DNA from: Novilysobacter_A longmucuonensis
Lineage (GTDB): Bacteria; Pseudomonadota; Gammaproteobacteria; Xanthomonadales; Xanthomonadaceae
Length of the DNA: 64,000 bases
Direction of reading: 5' to 3'
Assembly: GCF_046600735.1 (NCBI RefSeq)
Contig: NZ_JBJMAW010000007.1
Coordinates: 1 to 64,000 of the forward strand
Positions 47,997-56,549 of this stretch are shown here, in pieces. Within the stretch, counting starts at the first letter, position 1. The number at the start of each line of letters is the position of its first letter. The notes beneath the pieces are model-generated. The model did no database searches and had not been told where the DNA came from. It saw nothing but the letters and a program-made list of their open reading frames with translations. The position numbers and the translations under genes are program-made.

Positions 47997-48860
47997 TCAG
48001 CCAAACCGACCGGTGATGTATTCCTCGGTCTGCTGCTTGCTCGGGTTGGAGAAGATCGTGCCGGTGTCGCCGTGCTCTATCAGGTCGCCCAGGTACATGA
48101 AGGCGGTGTAGTCCGAGACGCGGGCGGCCTGCTGCATGTTGTGGGTCACGATCGCGATCGTGTAGTCGTTCTTCAGGTCGGCGATCAATTGTTCGATGCG
48201 GCTGGTGGAGATCGGGTCCAGCGCCGAGGTCGGCTCGTCGAGCAGCAGCACGTCGGGCCTCAGCGCCACCGCGCGGGCGATGCACAGGCGCTGCTGCTGG
48301 CCGCCCGACAGGCCCAGCGCGCTCTGCCCGAGCTTGTCCTTAACCTCGTCCCACAGCGCACCCTGGCGCAGCGCGTGCTCGACGCGGTCCTTCATGTCCG
48401 ACTTGGACAGCTTCTCGTGGTGGCGGATGCCGTAGGCGACGTTCTCGAAGATGGTCATCGGGAACGGCACAGGCTTCTGGAACACCATGCCGACCTTGCT
48501 GCGCAGCCGGTTCATCGGGTACTTCGGATCGAGGATGTTGTCGCCGTCGAGCAGGACCTCGCCGCTGGCGGTCATCTTCGGGTAGAGCGCGTAGATGCGG
48601 TTGAACACGCGCAGCAGCGTCGACTTGCCGCAGCCGGACGGGCCGATCAGCGCGGTCACGCGCTTTTCCGGCACCTCCAGGTCGATGTTGTTGAGCGCCT
48701 TGAACTTGTCGTAGTGGAAATCCAGGCCACGCGCGGCCAGCTTCACCGCGGCGGCGCCCATCGTGGGGCGCTCGGGGGCGGCGAGATTGATGCGATTGCG
48801 AGTGGTGGCGTCATTCATGGCCGAGGTCCGGACGTCGGGTACATAGGAAAGGTCAGTCAT
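47997..48860 (-). CDS. pstB: phosphate ABC transporter ATP-binding protein
   Basis: PstB powers phosphate import. The 287-residue protein has the Walker A GPSGCGKSTLL, the signature LSGGQQQRLCIARA, the Walker B VLLLDEPTSALD and the H-loop IVTHNMQQAARV. The ATG at 48860 overlaps the pstA end by eight bases. About 35 residues precede the ABC core, longer than in E. coli. It acts with PstA, PstC and the two PstS proteins encoded upstream. Confidence 0.97.
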   Translation of the reverse strand: MTDLSYVPDVRTSAMNDATTRNRINLAAPERPTMGAAAVKLAARGLDFHYDKFKALNNIDLEVPEKRVTALIGPSGCGKSTLLRVFNRIYALYPKMTASGEVLLDGDNILDPKYPMNRLRSKVGMVFQKPVPFPMTIFENVAYGIRHHEKLSKSDMKDRVEHALRQGALWDEVKDKLGQSALGLSGGQQQRLCIARAVALRPDVLLLDEPTSALDPISTSRIEQLIADLKNDYTIAIVTHNMQQAARVSDYTAFMYLGDLIEHGDTGTIFSNPSKQQTEEYITGRFG

Positions 48861-49734
48861 GGGAGATCCTGTTGCGCAGCACGATCCAGCGCGCCAGCAG
48901 GCTGATGACCAATACGAACATGGTGAGGATGAACGCACCCGCCCACGCCAGGCTGTGCCAGTTCTCGTAGGGGCTCATCGCGTACTGGAAGATCACCACC
49001 GGCACATTGGCCATCGGCGCGGTGATGTCGGTGGTCCAGTACTGGTTGTTGAGCGCGGTGAACAGAAGCGGTGCGGTCTCGCCGGAGATGCGGGCCAGCG
49101 CGAGCAGGATGCCGGTGACGATACCCGGCAATGAGGAGCGGTACAGCACCTGCACGGTGACTTTCCATTGCGGCACACCGAGCGACAGCGCCGCCTCGCG
49201 CATCTGGCTGGGCACCAGCCGCAGCATTTCATCGGTGGTGCGCACCACCACCGGCAGCACGATGAACGCCAGCGCGATGCCGCCGGCCAAGGCCGAGAAA
49301 TGCCCCATCTGCGCCACCACCAGCGTGTAGACGAACAGGCCCAGCACGATCGACGGCGCCGACAGCAGGATGTCGTTGACAAAGCGCACGGTCTCCCCCA
49401 GCCAGCTGCGCTGCGAATACTCGGCCAGGAACGTGCCGGCGAGCACGCCGACCGGCGCGCCGATGGCAATGCCGAGCAAGCTCATCACCGCGCTGCCGAA
49501 GAACGCATTGAGCAGGCCGCCCGAATCCCCCGGCGGCGGCGTCATCTGGGTGAACAGTTCCAGGTTGAGCGAGCCGATGCCCTTGCTCAGCGTGGTCCAC
49601 ATGATCCACACCAGCCAGAACAGCCCGAACACGGTCGCCAGCACGGCCAGGACCTGCGCGATCAGGTTCTTGGCGCGGCGCACGCCGTACAAGCCCATGT
49701 TGTTTGAAAGCATGTTGCCTGAGAGCAGGCTCAT
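48853..49734 (-). CDS. pstA: phosphate ABC transporter permease PstA
   Basis: The 293-residue protein has six predicted membrane helices and the coupling EAA loop (REAALSLGVPQWKVTVQVLY, LPGIVTGILLALARISGETA). The ATG at 49734 overlaps the pstC stop as ATGA, which sets the start; the upstream open frame is pstC read out of frame. It pairs with PstC to form the channel. Confidence 0.96.
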   Translation of the reverse strand: MSLLSGNMLSNNMGLYGVRRAKNLIAQVLAVLATVFGLFWLVWIMWTTLSKGIGSLNLELFTQMTPPPGDSGGLLNAFFGSAVMSLLGIAIGAPVGVLAGTFLAEYSQRSWLGETVRFVNDILLSAPSIVLGLFVYTLVVAQMGHFSALAGGIALAFIVLPVVVRTTDEMLRLVPSQMREAALSLGVPQWKVTVQVLYRSSLPGIVTGILLALARISGETAPLLFTALNNQYWTTDITAPMANVPVVIFQYAMSPYENWHSLAWAGAFILTMFVLVISLLARWIVLRNRISHD

Positions 49735-50714
49735 CAGTTGCCCTCTTTCTTGGCGAGTTGGCGCAGCATCAGGCGCGCGATGGTCAGCACCACGAAGGTC
49801 ACCAGGAACAGCACGAAGCCCAGCGCGATCAGTGACGACAGGTACATCGGCGAGTCGGCTTCGGTGAACTCGTTGGCGATGGTCGCGGCGATCGAGTTGC
49901 CCGGTTCCAGCAGCGAGGCGGTCAGGCGGTGCGCGTTGCCGAGCACGAAGGTCACCGCCATGGTCTCGCCCAGCGCGCGGCCCAGCCCGAGGAAAATGCC
50001 GCCGATCACCGCCGAGCGGGTGTAGGGCAGCACCACGTCCCAGACCACCTCGGTGGTGGTCGAGCCCAGCGCGTACGCCGACTCCTTGAGCCGCGTCGGC
50101 ACGGTCAGGAACACCTCGCGCATCACCGAGGAGATGAACGGAATCACCATGATCGCCAGCACAAGCCCGGCCGTGCCCATGCCCAGCCCAAGTGGCGGGC
50201 CGGAAAAGAACATCCCGATGAACGGAATCTCGCCGAGGTTCTCGTCGACCCACGGATAGACGTATTCGGCCAGGAACGGCACCAGCACGAACAGGCCCCA
50301 CATGCCGTAGATGATCGAGGGAATGCCCGCCAGCAGCTCGATCGCGGCCCCCACCGGCCCGCGCAGCCACTTGGGCGCGATTTCAGTCAGGAACATGGCG
50401 ATGCCGAAGCTGATCGGCACCGCGATCAGCATCGCGATCAGCGCGGTGACCAGCGTGCCGTAGATCGGCACCAGCGCACCGAATTCCTGCAGCACCGGGT
50501 TCCACTCATCGCGCCACAGGAAGGCGATGCCGAATTTCTCGAACGCCGCGCGCCCGCCCCACAACATCGACAACGCCGCGGCTGCCAGCGACACCAGCAC
50601 CACCACGCCGGCGCCGGTGACCAGCCAGCGGAAGCCACGGTCGGCGCGTGCGTCGACGATGTCGCGCTTGCCGGCACCGGCGGAGGGGAGGGTCGTGGCG
50701 TTCATTGGCGGCAT
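49734..50714 (-). CDS. pstC: phosphate ABC transporter permease PstC
   Basis: The 326-residue protein has a first membrane helix after a charged N-terminus, then LVTALIAMLIAVPISFGIAM, ELLAGIPSIIYGMWGLFVL and the coupling loop LKESAYALGSTTTEVVWDVV with GLGRALGETMAV. These are the standard PstC landmarks. Two ATG codons three codons apart (50714 and 50705) could serve as the start. A 253-base gap with GC-rich repeats separates it from the first pstS. Confidence 0.96.
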   Translation of the reverse strand: MPPMNATTLPSAGAGKRDIVDARADRGFRWLVTGAGVVVLVSLAAAALSMLWGGRAAFEKFGIAFLWRDEWNPVLQEFGALVPIYGTLVTALIAMLIAVPISFGIAMFLTEIAPKWLRGPVGAAIELLAGIPSIIYGMWGLFVLVPFLAEYVYPWVDENLGEIPFIGMFFSGPPLGLGMGTAGLVLAIMVIPFISSVMREVFLTVPTRLKESAYALGSTTTEVVWDVVLPYTRSAVIGGIFLGLGRALGETMAVTFVLGNAHRLTASLLEPGNSIAATIANEFTEADSPMYLSSLIALGFVLFLVTFVVLTIARLMLRQLAKKEGN

Positions 50715-50771
50715 CGTGCTGTCTGTCTTCTCACCTCACCATTCTAGGACATGGGGAGAAGATGCCCGTCG

Positions 50772-50816
50772 GGCGGATGAGGGCGGGGCGGATGAGGATC
50801 AGGCGGATGAAGTCGG
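50772..50816. repeat. 15-base-period tandem repeat upstream of pstC
   Basis: Three copies of the core GGCGGATGA start at 50772, 50787 and 50802, exactly 15 bases apart. The remainder of the 253-base pstS1-pstC gap is GC-rich, with CACCCGGCCCC-like runs and no gene. Confidence 0.8.
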
Positions 50817-50967
50817 GTGGCGGGGCGCTGGACTCGAGCCCGGCAGCGGGCCTGCGAGCGTGGCACGCCGATGCGACGGATACCACGCGAGCGGCCGGAG
50901 CCGCGCCCGCACCCGGCCCCCCGGCACCCGGCCCCTCCCGCAGCAGGGGGCCATCGACGGGTGGTGC

Positions 50968-52059
50968 TTACTGGATCTCGGCCGCCCAGTACGCCTCGAC
51001 CTGCTCGACCAGCGGCTCGGGCAGCGGCACGTAGTGCAGCTCGTTGGCCTGCTGCTGGCCGTTCTCCAGCGCCCAGGCGAAGAAGTCGAGCGCGTCCTGC
51101 GAACGCTCGGCATTGCGGGGCTGCTTGTACATCAGGATGAAGTTGGTCGCCGTCACCGGCCATGACCCGGCGCCTGGGGCGTTGGTGATCACCAGGCTGA
51201 AGTCCTCCGAATTCGCCCAGTCGGCGCTGGCCGCGGCGGCCTGGAAGGATTCGGCATTGGGCTGGACCCAGTTGCCGTCGGCGTTCTGCATCGAGGTGTA
51301 GGACATGCCGGTCTGGGTCGCGTAGGCGAGCTCGACGTAGCCGATCGCGCCGTTGATCTGCTTGACGTAGGCCGCGACGCCCTCGTTGCCCTTGCCGCCG
51401 ACGCCGGTCGGCCAGCTCACCGAGGTGCCTTCACCGACCTGCTGGTCCCACTGCGGGCTGACCTTGGACAGGTAGTTGACCCAGTTGAAGGTGGTGCCCG
51501 AACCATCGGAGCGGTGGACCACATTGATCTCCGCGTCCGGCAGCTCCACGCCCGGATTCAGCGCGGTGATCGCCGGGTCGTCCCAGCGGGTGACCTTGCC
51601 CAGGTAGATGTCGGCGATCAGCGGGCCGGTGAGGCGCAGCTCGCCGGGCTCGATGCCTTCGACGTTGACCACCGGCACCACGCCGCCGATGGCGGACGGG
51701 AACTGCGCCAGACCGGCTTCGGCCAGTTCCTCCGGCGACAGCGGCTTGTCGGAGCTGCCGAAGTCGACGGTGCCGGCCTTGATCTGGGCGATGCCGCCAC
51801 CGGACCCGATCGACTGGTAGTTGATGCGTGCGCCGGTGGCCTGGTTGTAATCGGCCGACCACTTCGACAGCAGCGGGTAGATGAAGGTCGCACCGGCGCC
51901 GGTGATCTGGGCGTTGACCTGGTCGTCGGCCGAGGCGGCGGCGCCGGGCAGCGGCGGCGTGCCTGCTGACGATGAGTTTGTGTCGTTGCCGGAGCATGCG
52001 GCAACGCCCAGGGCGACGGCAAAGGACAACAGGGCGAGTCGGACTGACGAGCTGTTCAT
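50968..52059 (-). CDS. pstS: phosphate-binding lipoprotein PstS (copy 1)
   Basis: The 363-residue protein has a lipoprotein signal (LGVAACSGND, with the Cys at about residue 22) and a Ser-rich linker. The PstS fold follows, with ITGAGATFIYPLLSKW, SIGSGGGIAQIKAGTVDFGS, RSDGSGTTFNWVNYLSKVSP and GNEGVAAYVKQINGAIGYV; these contain the phosphate-coordinating Ser, Gly, Asp and Thr positions. It is closely similar to the next gene upstream, except for its N-terminus: this copy is membrane-anchored. The ATG at 52059 is used because the upstream open frame runs into repeats and the other pstS. A Pho-box-like array lies 56 bases upstream. Confidence 0.96.
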   Translation of the reverse strand: MNSSSVRLALLSFAVALGVAACSGNDTNSSSAGTPPLPGAAASADDQVNAQITGAGATFIYPLLSKWSADYNQATGARINYQSIGSGGGIAQIKAGTVDFGSSDKPLSPEELAEAGLAQFPSAIGGVVPVVNVEGIEPGELRLTGPLIADIYLGKVTRWDDPAITALNPGVELPDAEINVVHRSDGSGTTFNWVNYLSKVSPQWDQQVGEGTSVSWPTGVGGKGNEGVAAYVKQINGAIGYVELAYATQTGMSYTSMQNADGNWVQPNAESFQAAAASADWANSEDFSLVITNAPGAGSWPVTATNFILMYKQPRNAERSQDALDFFAWALENGQQQANELHYVPLPEPLVEQVEAYWAAEIQ

Positions 52060-52114
52060 GCAGGACTCCATCATGAAAGGTGCCGGCCGGCGGATCGGCA
52101 GGTGCGGCCATGGA

Positions 52115-52143
52115 ATGATGTTTTTGTTACATGGTGATGACAC
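52115..52143 (-). promoter_or_regulatory. Pho-box-like repeats upstream of pstS copy 1
   Basis: On the minus strand the heptamers GTGTCAT, ATGTAAC and ACATCAT are spaced by four bases each, the 11-base rhythm of PhoB sites. Agreement with CTGTCAT is good for the first unit and moderate for the others. Confidence 0.5.
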
Positions 52144-52271
52144 CGACGCCATCACCGCCGGAGTGATGACAGCTGTGGTGATCGGCCGCTGTGATGAAAC
52201 GAGGGCGGGCGAGGGCGGCAGGCCAAACCTGAACCGGCCTTTGCGTTGGCGAAGCGGGGTCGATCCCGCAA

Positions 52272-52301
52272 GCGTACGCGGGCCCGAAGGCCCGCGTACG
52301 C
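52272..52301 (-). other. stable intercistronic hairpin between the two pstS genes
   Basis: A perfect 13-base-pair stem, GCGTACGCGGGCC/GGCCCGCGTACGC, closes over the loop CGAA. No T-run follows in the direction of transcription, so it resembles a stabilising or attenuating structure rather than a full terminator. It starts about 30 bases after the stop of pstS copy 2. Confidence 0.7.
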
Positions 52302-52331
52302 CAGCATCACGAGGGAGAGAGGACCCGTGAT

Positions 52332-53351
52332 TCAGAACTGCAGGTTGGCCGCCCAGTACGTCTCGATCTGCTCGACCAGCTCCTTCGGCAACGGCACGTA
52401 GTGCAACGAGGCCGCCTGGGGCCCGCCGTTGGCGTAGGCCCAGCGGAAGAATTCGCGGGCCGCCGTGGAGCGCGCGGCATCGGCGGGCTGCTTGTACATC
52501 AGGATGAAGTTGGTCGCCGCGATCGGCCACGCATCCGGCCCTGGGGCATCGGTCATGACCAGGCTGAAGTCCTGCGCGCCGCGCCAGTCGGCACTGGCCG
52601 CGGCGGCGGCGAAGCTCTCGTCGCTCGGCACGATGTAGCGGCCGGCCGCGTTCTTCAGCCGCGAATACGACATCTGGTTCTGCAGCGCGTAGGAAAGCTC
52701 CACATAGCCGATGCCGCCCTTGATCTGCTTGACGTACGCGGCCACGCCCTCGTTGCCCTTGCCGCCGATGCCGGTCGGCCACTTGACCGAGGTGCCTTCG
52801 CCGACGCTGGCCTTCCATTGCGGACTGACCTTGGACAGGTAGTTGACGAAGTTGAAGGTGGTGCCGGAGCCATCGGAGCGATGCACCACGGTGATCTTCA
52901 TGTCCGGCAGTTGCAGCCCGCCATTGAGTGCGACGATGCGCGGGTCGTCCCACCGGGTGACCTCGCCCAGGAAAATGTCGGCCAGCAACGGTCCGTCCAA
53001 CTTCATCGCCCCGGCCGGGATGCCGCTCACGTTGAAGATCGGCACCACGCCGCCGATCGCCGAGGGAAACTGTGCAAGCCCGTGCTTGCTGAGCTCTTCG
53101 GGCCTAAGCGGCGCATCGGAGGAGCCGAAATCGACGGTGCGGGCCTTGATCTGGGCGATGCCGCCGCCGGAGCCGATCGACTGATAGTTGATCTTGTTGC
53201 CGGTGGCCTGGTGGTAGTCGGCCGACCATTTGGAAAGCAGCGGATAGATGAAAGTCGCGCCGGCGCCGGTGATATCGGCCGCGTGGACGTTGCTGACGAA
53301 CGCCGCGGCCAGTGCGAGCGCGGCGAGACGGGACTTGCGAGCGGTGTGCAT
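52332..53351 (-). CDS. pstS: phosphate-binding protein PstS (copy 2, soluble)
   Basis: The 339-residue protein has an ordinary signal peptide (LAAAFVSNVHA) without a lipobox, so it should be a free periplasmic phosphate-binding protein. The mature part mirrors copy 1 almost motif for motif (ITGAGATFIYPLLSKWSADY, RSDGSGTTFNFVNYLSKVSP, GNEGVAAYVKQIKGGIGYV), which suggests tandem duplication. AAGGGGATCACC provides a ribosome-binding site before the ATG at 53351. A four-unit Pho-box-like array lies about 60 bases upstream. It is divergent from oprP. Confidence 0.96.
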   Translation of the reverse strand: MHTARKSRLAALALAAAFVSNVHAADITGAGATFIYPLLSKWSADYHQATGNKINYQSIGSGGGIAQIKARTVDFGSSDAPLRPEELSKHGLAQFPSAIGGVVPIFNVSGIPAGAMKLDGPLLADIFLGEVTRWDDPRIVALNGGLQLPDMKITVVHRSDGSGTTFNFVNYLSKVSPQWKASVGEGTSVKWPTGIGGKGNEGVAAYVKQIKGGIGYVELSYALQNQMSYSRLKNAAGRYIVPSDESFAAAAASADWRGAQDFSLVMTDAPGPDAWPIAATNFILMYKQPADAARSTAAREFFRWAYANGGPQAASLHYVPLPKELVEQIETYWAANLQF

Positions 53352-53408
53352 GGTGATCCCCTTGAAGTGAATGCGGGCGAGGCCTGCCCTGCGTGCATTC
53401 CACAACCG

Positions 53409-53452
53409 TTTGCTGACAGCGCGATGTAGCTGGCGTGTCACTGCGATGACAG
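53409..53452 (-). promoter_or_regulatory. Pho-box-like array upstream of pstS copy 2
   Basis: Four heptamers at exact 11-base intervals on the minus strand read CTGTCAT, GTGACAC, GCTACAT and CTGTCAG. The first and last match the PhoB consensus well. Confidence 0.7.
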
Positions 53453-53561
53453 CGGCGCACGTCCGCCCGGTCCTGCGAACTGGTCAGAGGAGGGGGAGTG
53501 ATCTCCCGGACAAGCTCGCGCCCAGGGGGCGCTCCTACAAACGTCCCCCGTCGTGCGGTCA

Positions 53562-53640
53562 CAGGCTGGGCTGCCAAGCCACCGTTCGTGTTTTCGATCG
53601 CCCGGCTGGCAGAAGCGCTGGGATTAGCAGCCCAGCCTAC
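53562..53640. repeat. GGCTGGGCTG-type inverted repeat
   Basis: The left arm CAGGCTGGGCTGCCAAGCC and the right arm GCTGGGATTAGCAGCCCAGC, ending in CTAC at 53640, flank about 35 bases in the pstS-oprP intergenic region. It lies between the two Pho-box arrays. A lone GCGCTCCTAC repeat end precedes it at 53519-53537. Confidence 0.7.
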
Positions 53641-53717
53641 GGGTTCTGAGATCCTGTGGCGGGCGACGGCAGCGGGCGAGAGTGCTAACTCGCGCCGAGC
53701 GCATCGTTGCCCACCTC

Positions 53718-53757
53718 TTGTCATATTACCGTCATGAAAATCACATGCGGCTGTCAG
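53718..53757 (+). promoter_or_regulatory. Pho-box-like array upstream of oprP
   Basis: Four heptamers spaced by four bases read TTGTCAT, CCGTCAT, ATCACAT and CTGTCAG on the plus strand. A -10-like TATGAG lies at 53773, about the right distance for a PhoB-activated promoter without a -35. Confidence 0.75.
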
Positions 53758-53862
53758 ATTGGCTGCGCACGCTATGAGTCGTCCTGGCGGGCTCCTGATG
53801 CCGCCCTGAAGCACACCTTGCGCCTCACGCACTTCATTGCCATCTACCGGGGAGTTTCGATC

Positions 53863-55158
53863 ATGCGTTCTACCATCCTGACTGCCGCCATTGCGGTTGC
53901 CCTCAGCAGCATCACCTTCGGCGCCCAGGCGGCTCCCGGCGATACGGCCGATCTGGAAGCGCTGAAGGCGCAGCTCGCTGTCCTGCAGGCCAAGGTCGCG
54001 GAGCTGGAAAGCCGGACCGACGCGCAGTCCGACATCAACATCGCCACCCAGCAGAACGTCGAGAAGCTGGCCAGCCCGGCGACCAAGGTCGAGACCAAGG
54101 GCGGTATCAAGCTCACGTCGGCGGACGGCAACTTCGCCGCCTCGCTCGGCGGCCGCATCCACTTCGATGCGTATGCGTTCGACCGCGACCTGGCTGATAC
54201 CACCGGCACCACCGACTTCCGTCGCGCGCGCCTGACCCTGGCGGGCAAGGTCTACGGCTGGGACTACAAGATGGAGCAGGACTTCTCGGCCGGCAGCACG
54301 ACCGAAGGTTTCCGCGACGTGTTCATCGCGCGCAAGGCGCTCGGGGGCAAGTTCACCATCGGCCAGTTCAAGCCGTACCGCTCCATGGAGGAGCTCACCA
54401 GCTCCAATGAGATCACGATGATGGAGCGTCCCTTCGCCTCCGCCAGTGGGCTCTACAGTGGTCGCCAGTTCCGCCAGGGCGTGGGTTACCTGACTGCCGG
54501 TGGCAACTTCACCTTCGGCGCTGCCGCCTTCGCCTTGCGCGATGCCGCCGGCCCGCGCAACGAGGGCGTGGGCGCCGCCGCGCGCGCGACCTTCTCGCCG
54601 ATCAACAACGACGACAGCACCTTGCACTTCGGCGTGTCGGGCAGCACCGAAAACGCCAACAAGAACTCCGCCAACATGCGCGCGTCGGTGGCCTACGCCG
54701 GCCGCCGTGGTCCATCGCAGACCATCGCCACCACCACCGGAGCCAGCGGCGACTCGGTCGATACCGTGGGCCTGGAGTTCGCCGGCGCTTTCGGCCCGGC
54801 CTATTTCCAGTCCGAATACGCCCGCGCGAGCTTCGGCGCCCCACTGGGTGGCGACCAGGACGTCGACACGTTCTACGTGATGGGCAGCTGGATGCTGACC
54901 GGCGAGCACAAGCCGTACAAGTCCGGCACAGGCGTGTTCGGTTCGCCCAAGGGCCAGGGCATGTGGGAGCTGACCGCTCGCTACGACAGCATTGAAAACA
55001 ACGACATCGCCGATCTGGAAGTGCGCTCGACCACCGTCGGCATGAACTACTACTTCAATCCGAATGTCCGCCTGATGTTCAATTACACCCGCGGTGACAA
55101 CGAGTTCACCGGCGACCAGACCGGGCAGTACGCGGTGCGCACTCAGTTGAGTTTCTGA
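53863..55158 (+). CDS. oprP: phosphate-selective porin O/P
   Basis: The 431-residue protein has a signal peptide (MRSTILTAAIAVALSSITFG, cleavage after AQA) and a coiled-coil stretch (LEALKAQLAVLQAKVAELES). A 16-strand-type barrel follows, with the OprP/OprO opening GGRIHFDAYAFDRD, FRRARLTLAGKVYGWDYKM and a terminal Phe in RTQLSF. It should pass phosphate or polyphosphate across the outer membrane. GGGGAG precedes the ATG at 53863. The Pho-box array and its position divergent from pstS place it in the phosphate-starvation regulon. Confidence 0.93.
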   Translation: MRSTILTAAIAVALSSITFGAQAAPGDTADLEALKAQLAVLQAKVAELESRTDAQSDINIATQQNVEKLASPATKVETKGGIKLTSADGNFAASLGGRIHFDAYAFDRDLADTTGTTDFRRARLTLAGKVYGWDYKMEQDFSAGSTTEGFRDVFIARKALGGKFTIGQFKPYRSMEELTSSNEITMMERPFASASGLYSGRQFRQGVGYLTAGGNFTFGAAAFALRDAAGPRNEGVGAAARATFSPINNDDSTLHFGVSGSTENANKNSANMRASVAYAGRRGPSQTIATTTGASGDSVDTVGLEFAGAFGPAYFQSEYARASFGAPLGGDQDVDTFYVMGSWMLTGEHKPYKSGTGVFGSPKGQGMWELTARYDSIENNDIADLEVRSTTVGMNYYFNPNVRLMFNYTRGDNEFTGDQTGQYAVRTQLSF

Positions 55159-55169
55159 TTGAAGCGGCA

Positions 55170-55312
55170 AGTCGCTCGCTGCGCTCGCTGTAAAAGGTAA
55201 GCCGGCGGCGGCTGCGCCGCCTGTCAGTAGAAGCAGAGGCAAGGCAAAGGCAACGGCGGATGCTGTTGCCTTTGCTGTTACTGGCGCCTTGCAGCGAGCG
55301 TAGCGAGCGACT
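55170..55312. repeat. long imperfect hairpin region between oprP and nth
   Basis: Arms of 21 bases (55170-55190 and 55292-55312), with cores GTCGCTCGCTGCGCTCGCTG and CAGCGAGCGTAGCGAGCGAC, differ at one position. An inner 11-base-pair stem, GCAAAGGCAAC/GTTGCCTTTGC, lies at 55244-55275. It sits between the converging oprP and nth ends and may terminate both. Confidence 0.8.
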
Positions 55313-55346
55313 GCTCCGGCGGCACAGCCGACCGACTCACCCGCGG

Positions 55347-56060
55347 CTATCCCGGCTCACCGGGCGTCTTGTCCTTGTACCGGCAGATGTCGCGCACCAG
55401 GCAGTTCGGGCAGTCCGGCCGGCGCGCCTTGCAGACGTAGCGCCCATGCAGGATCAGCCAGTGGTGCGCATCGGGCAGGTACTCCGTTGGCACCGCCTTG
55501 AGCAGGCCGTCCTCGACTGCGCGCACGGTCTTGCCCGGGGCCAGGCCGGTGCGGTTGGCGACGCGGAAGATGTGGGTGTCCACGGCCATGGTCGGCTCGC
55601 CGAAGGCGGTGTTGAGCACCACGTTGGCGGTCTTGCGGCCGACCCCGGGCAGCGCCTCCAGTGCGGCGCGCTCACGCGGCACCTCGCCGTGGTGCAGGTC
55701 TATCAGCTGTCCGGCCATCGCCACCACGTTGGCAGCCTTGGTGTTGTACAGGCCGATGGTGGCGATGTAGGGCTTGAGCCCGTCGACGCCGAGCGCGGCG
55801 ATCGCCTGCGGCGTATTGGCGACCGGAAACAGCCGGTGGGTGGCCTTGTTGACCCCGACGTCGGTCGCCTGCGCCGACAGCGTCACCGCGACCAGCAGTT
55901 CGTACGGCGTGGAGAACTCCAGTTCGGTGGTCGGATGCGGATTGAAGCTCCTGAAACGCGCAAACATCTCCGCTGCTTCGGCGCGGGTCACCCGCGGCCC
56001 GCGTCGCGGCGCACGCGTGGGTCGGGGCGAACCGGCGGTACCCGCAGGCCGCCCGCTCAT
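55347..56060 (-). CDS. nth: endonuclease III
   Basis: Nth removes oxidised pyrimidines and nicks the abasic site. The 237-residue protein has the helix-hairpin-helix LEALPGVGRKTANVVLN with the catalytic Lys, the Asp in TMAVDTHIFRVANR, and the C-terminal iron-sulfur loop with spacing Cys-x6-Cys-x2-Cys-x5-Cys (CKARRPDCPNCLVRDIC). The N-terminus is about 20 residues longer than in E. coli and basic. Its ATG overlaps the stop of the preceding small gene (ATGA). Confidence 0.96.
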   Translation of the reverse strand: MSGRPAGTAGSPRPTRAPRRGPRVTRAEAAEMFARFRSFNPHPTTELEFSTPYELLVAVTLSAQATDVGVNKATHRLFPVANTPQAIAALGVDGLKPYIATIGLYNTKAANVVAMAGQLIDLHHGEVPRERAALEALPGVGRKTANVVLNTAFGEPTMAVDTHIFRVANRTGLAPGKTVRAVEDGLLKAVPTEYLPDAHHWLILHGRYVCKARRPDCPNCLVRDICRYKDKTPGEPG

Positions 56061-56446
56061 GGCTTGCGCGGCGCGGCCGCGCGGGCCTTGGCGCGTGCCA
56101 GTGCGGCGGCTGCGGCGGGTGGCAGACCGGGGCGTATGCGCTCGGCCGGAGTGGTCGAGGCGACAGCCGTAGGCGCACGTCGCGTGGCGCGTTCGGCTGC
56201 GCGGCGCTCCAGCCGCGCATTGCGCGCGTTGTAGCGCTCACGCGCTGCCAGTGCGCGCCGGCGGTCGTCGCGCGCGGCCAGCAGCATCGTGGTGCAGGCC
56301 GCGCCGCATCGTGCGCAGCCTTGGGTTTCGAGCAGGCCTGCAACGAGGGCGCGGTCGATGTCGCCGTTGCTTACGGCGGCCACGATCGCATGCGCCGCCG
56401 CGCCTTCGGCGTCGTGGCAATCGCAGACGGGGCAGGGGATCGTCAT
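56057..56446 (-). CDS. uncharacterised Cys-rich protein coupled to nth
   Basis: The 129-residue product starts TIPCPVCDCHDAEGAAAH and has a second cluster, QGCARCGAACTTMLL: two pairs of Cys-x-x-Cys with an extra Cys each, a possible zinc or iron-sulfur site. After these come a basic helical stretch (RERYNARNARLERRAAERA) and an Ala/Pro-rich tail. The stop overlaps the nth start, so the two are translationally coupled. In many gammaproteobacteria rnfB/rsxB precedes nth; this protein is not an RnfB by motif. ATG 56473 is an alternative start. I do not recognise the family. Confidence 0.65.
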   Translation of the reverse strand: MTIPCPVCDCHDAEGAAAHAIVAAVSNGDIDRALVAGLLETQGCARCGAACTTMLLAARDDRRRALAARERYNARNARLERRAAERATRRAPTAVASTTPAERIRPGLPPAAAAALARAKARAAAPRKP

Positions 56447-56549
56447 GGCTATCGTGTCACCGGGAGCTGTCATTCCGAATGCAGCGTAGATCTGCTTGTC
56501 GGGCGGCATGCGGCGCAGCAGGTCCCACACTGCGCCCCGGGATCGGCGT

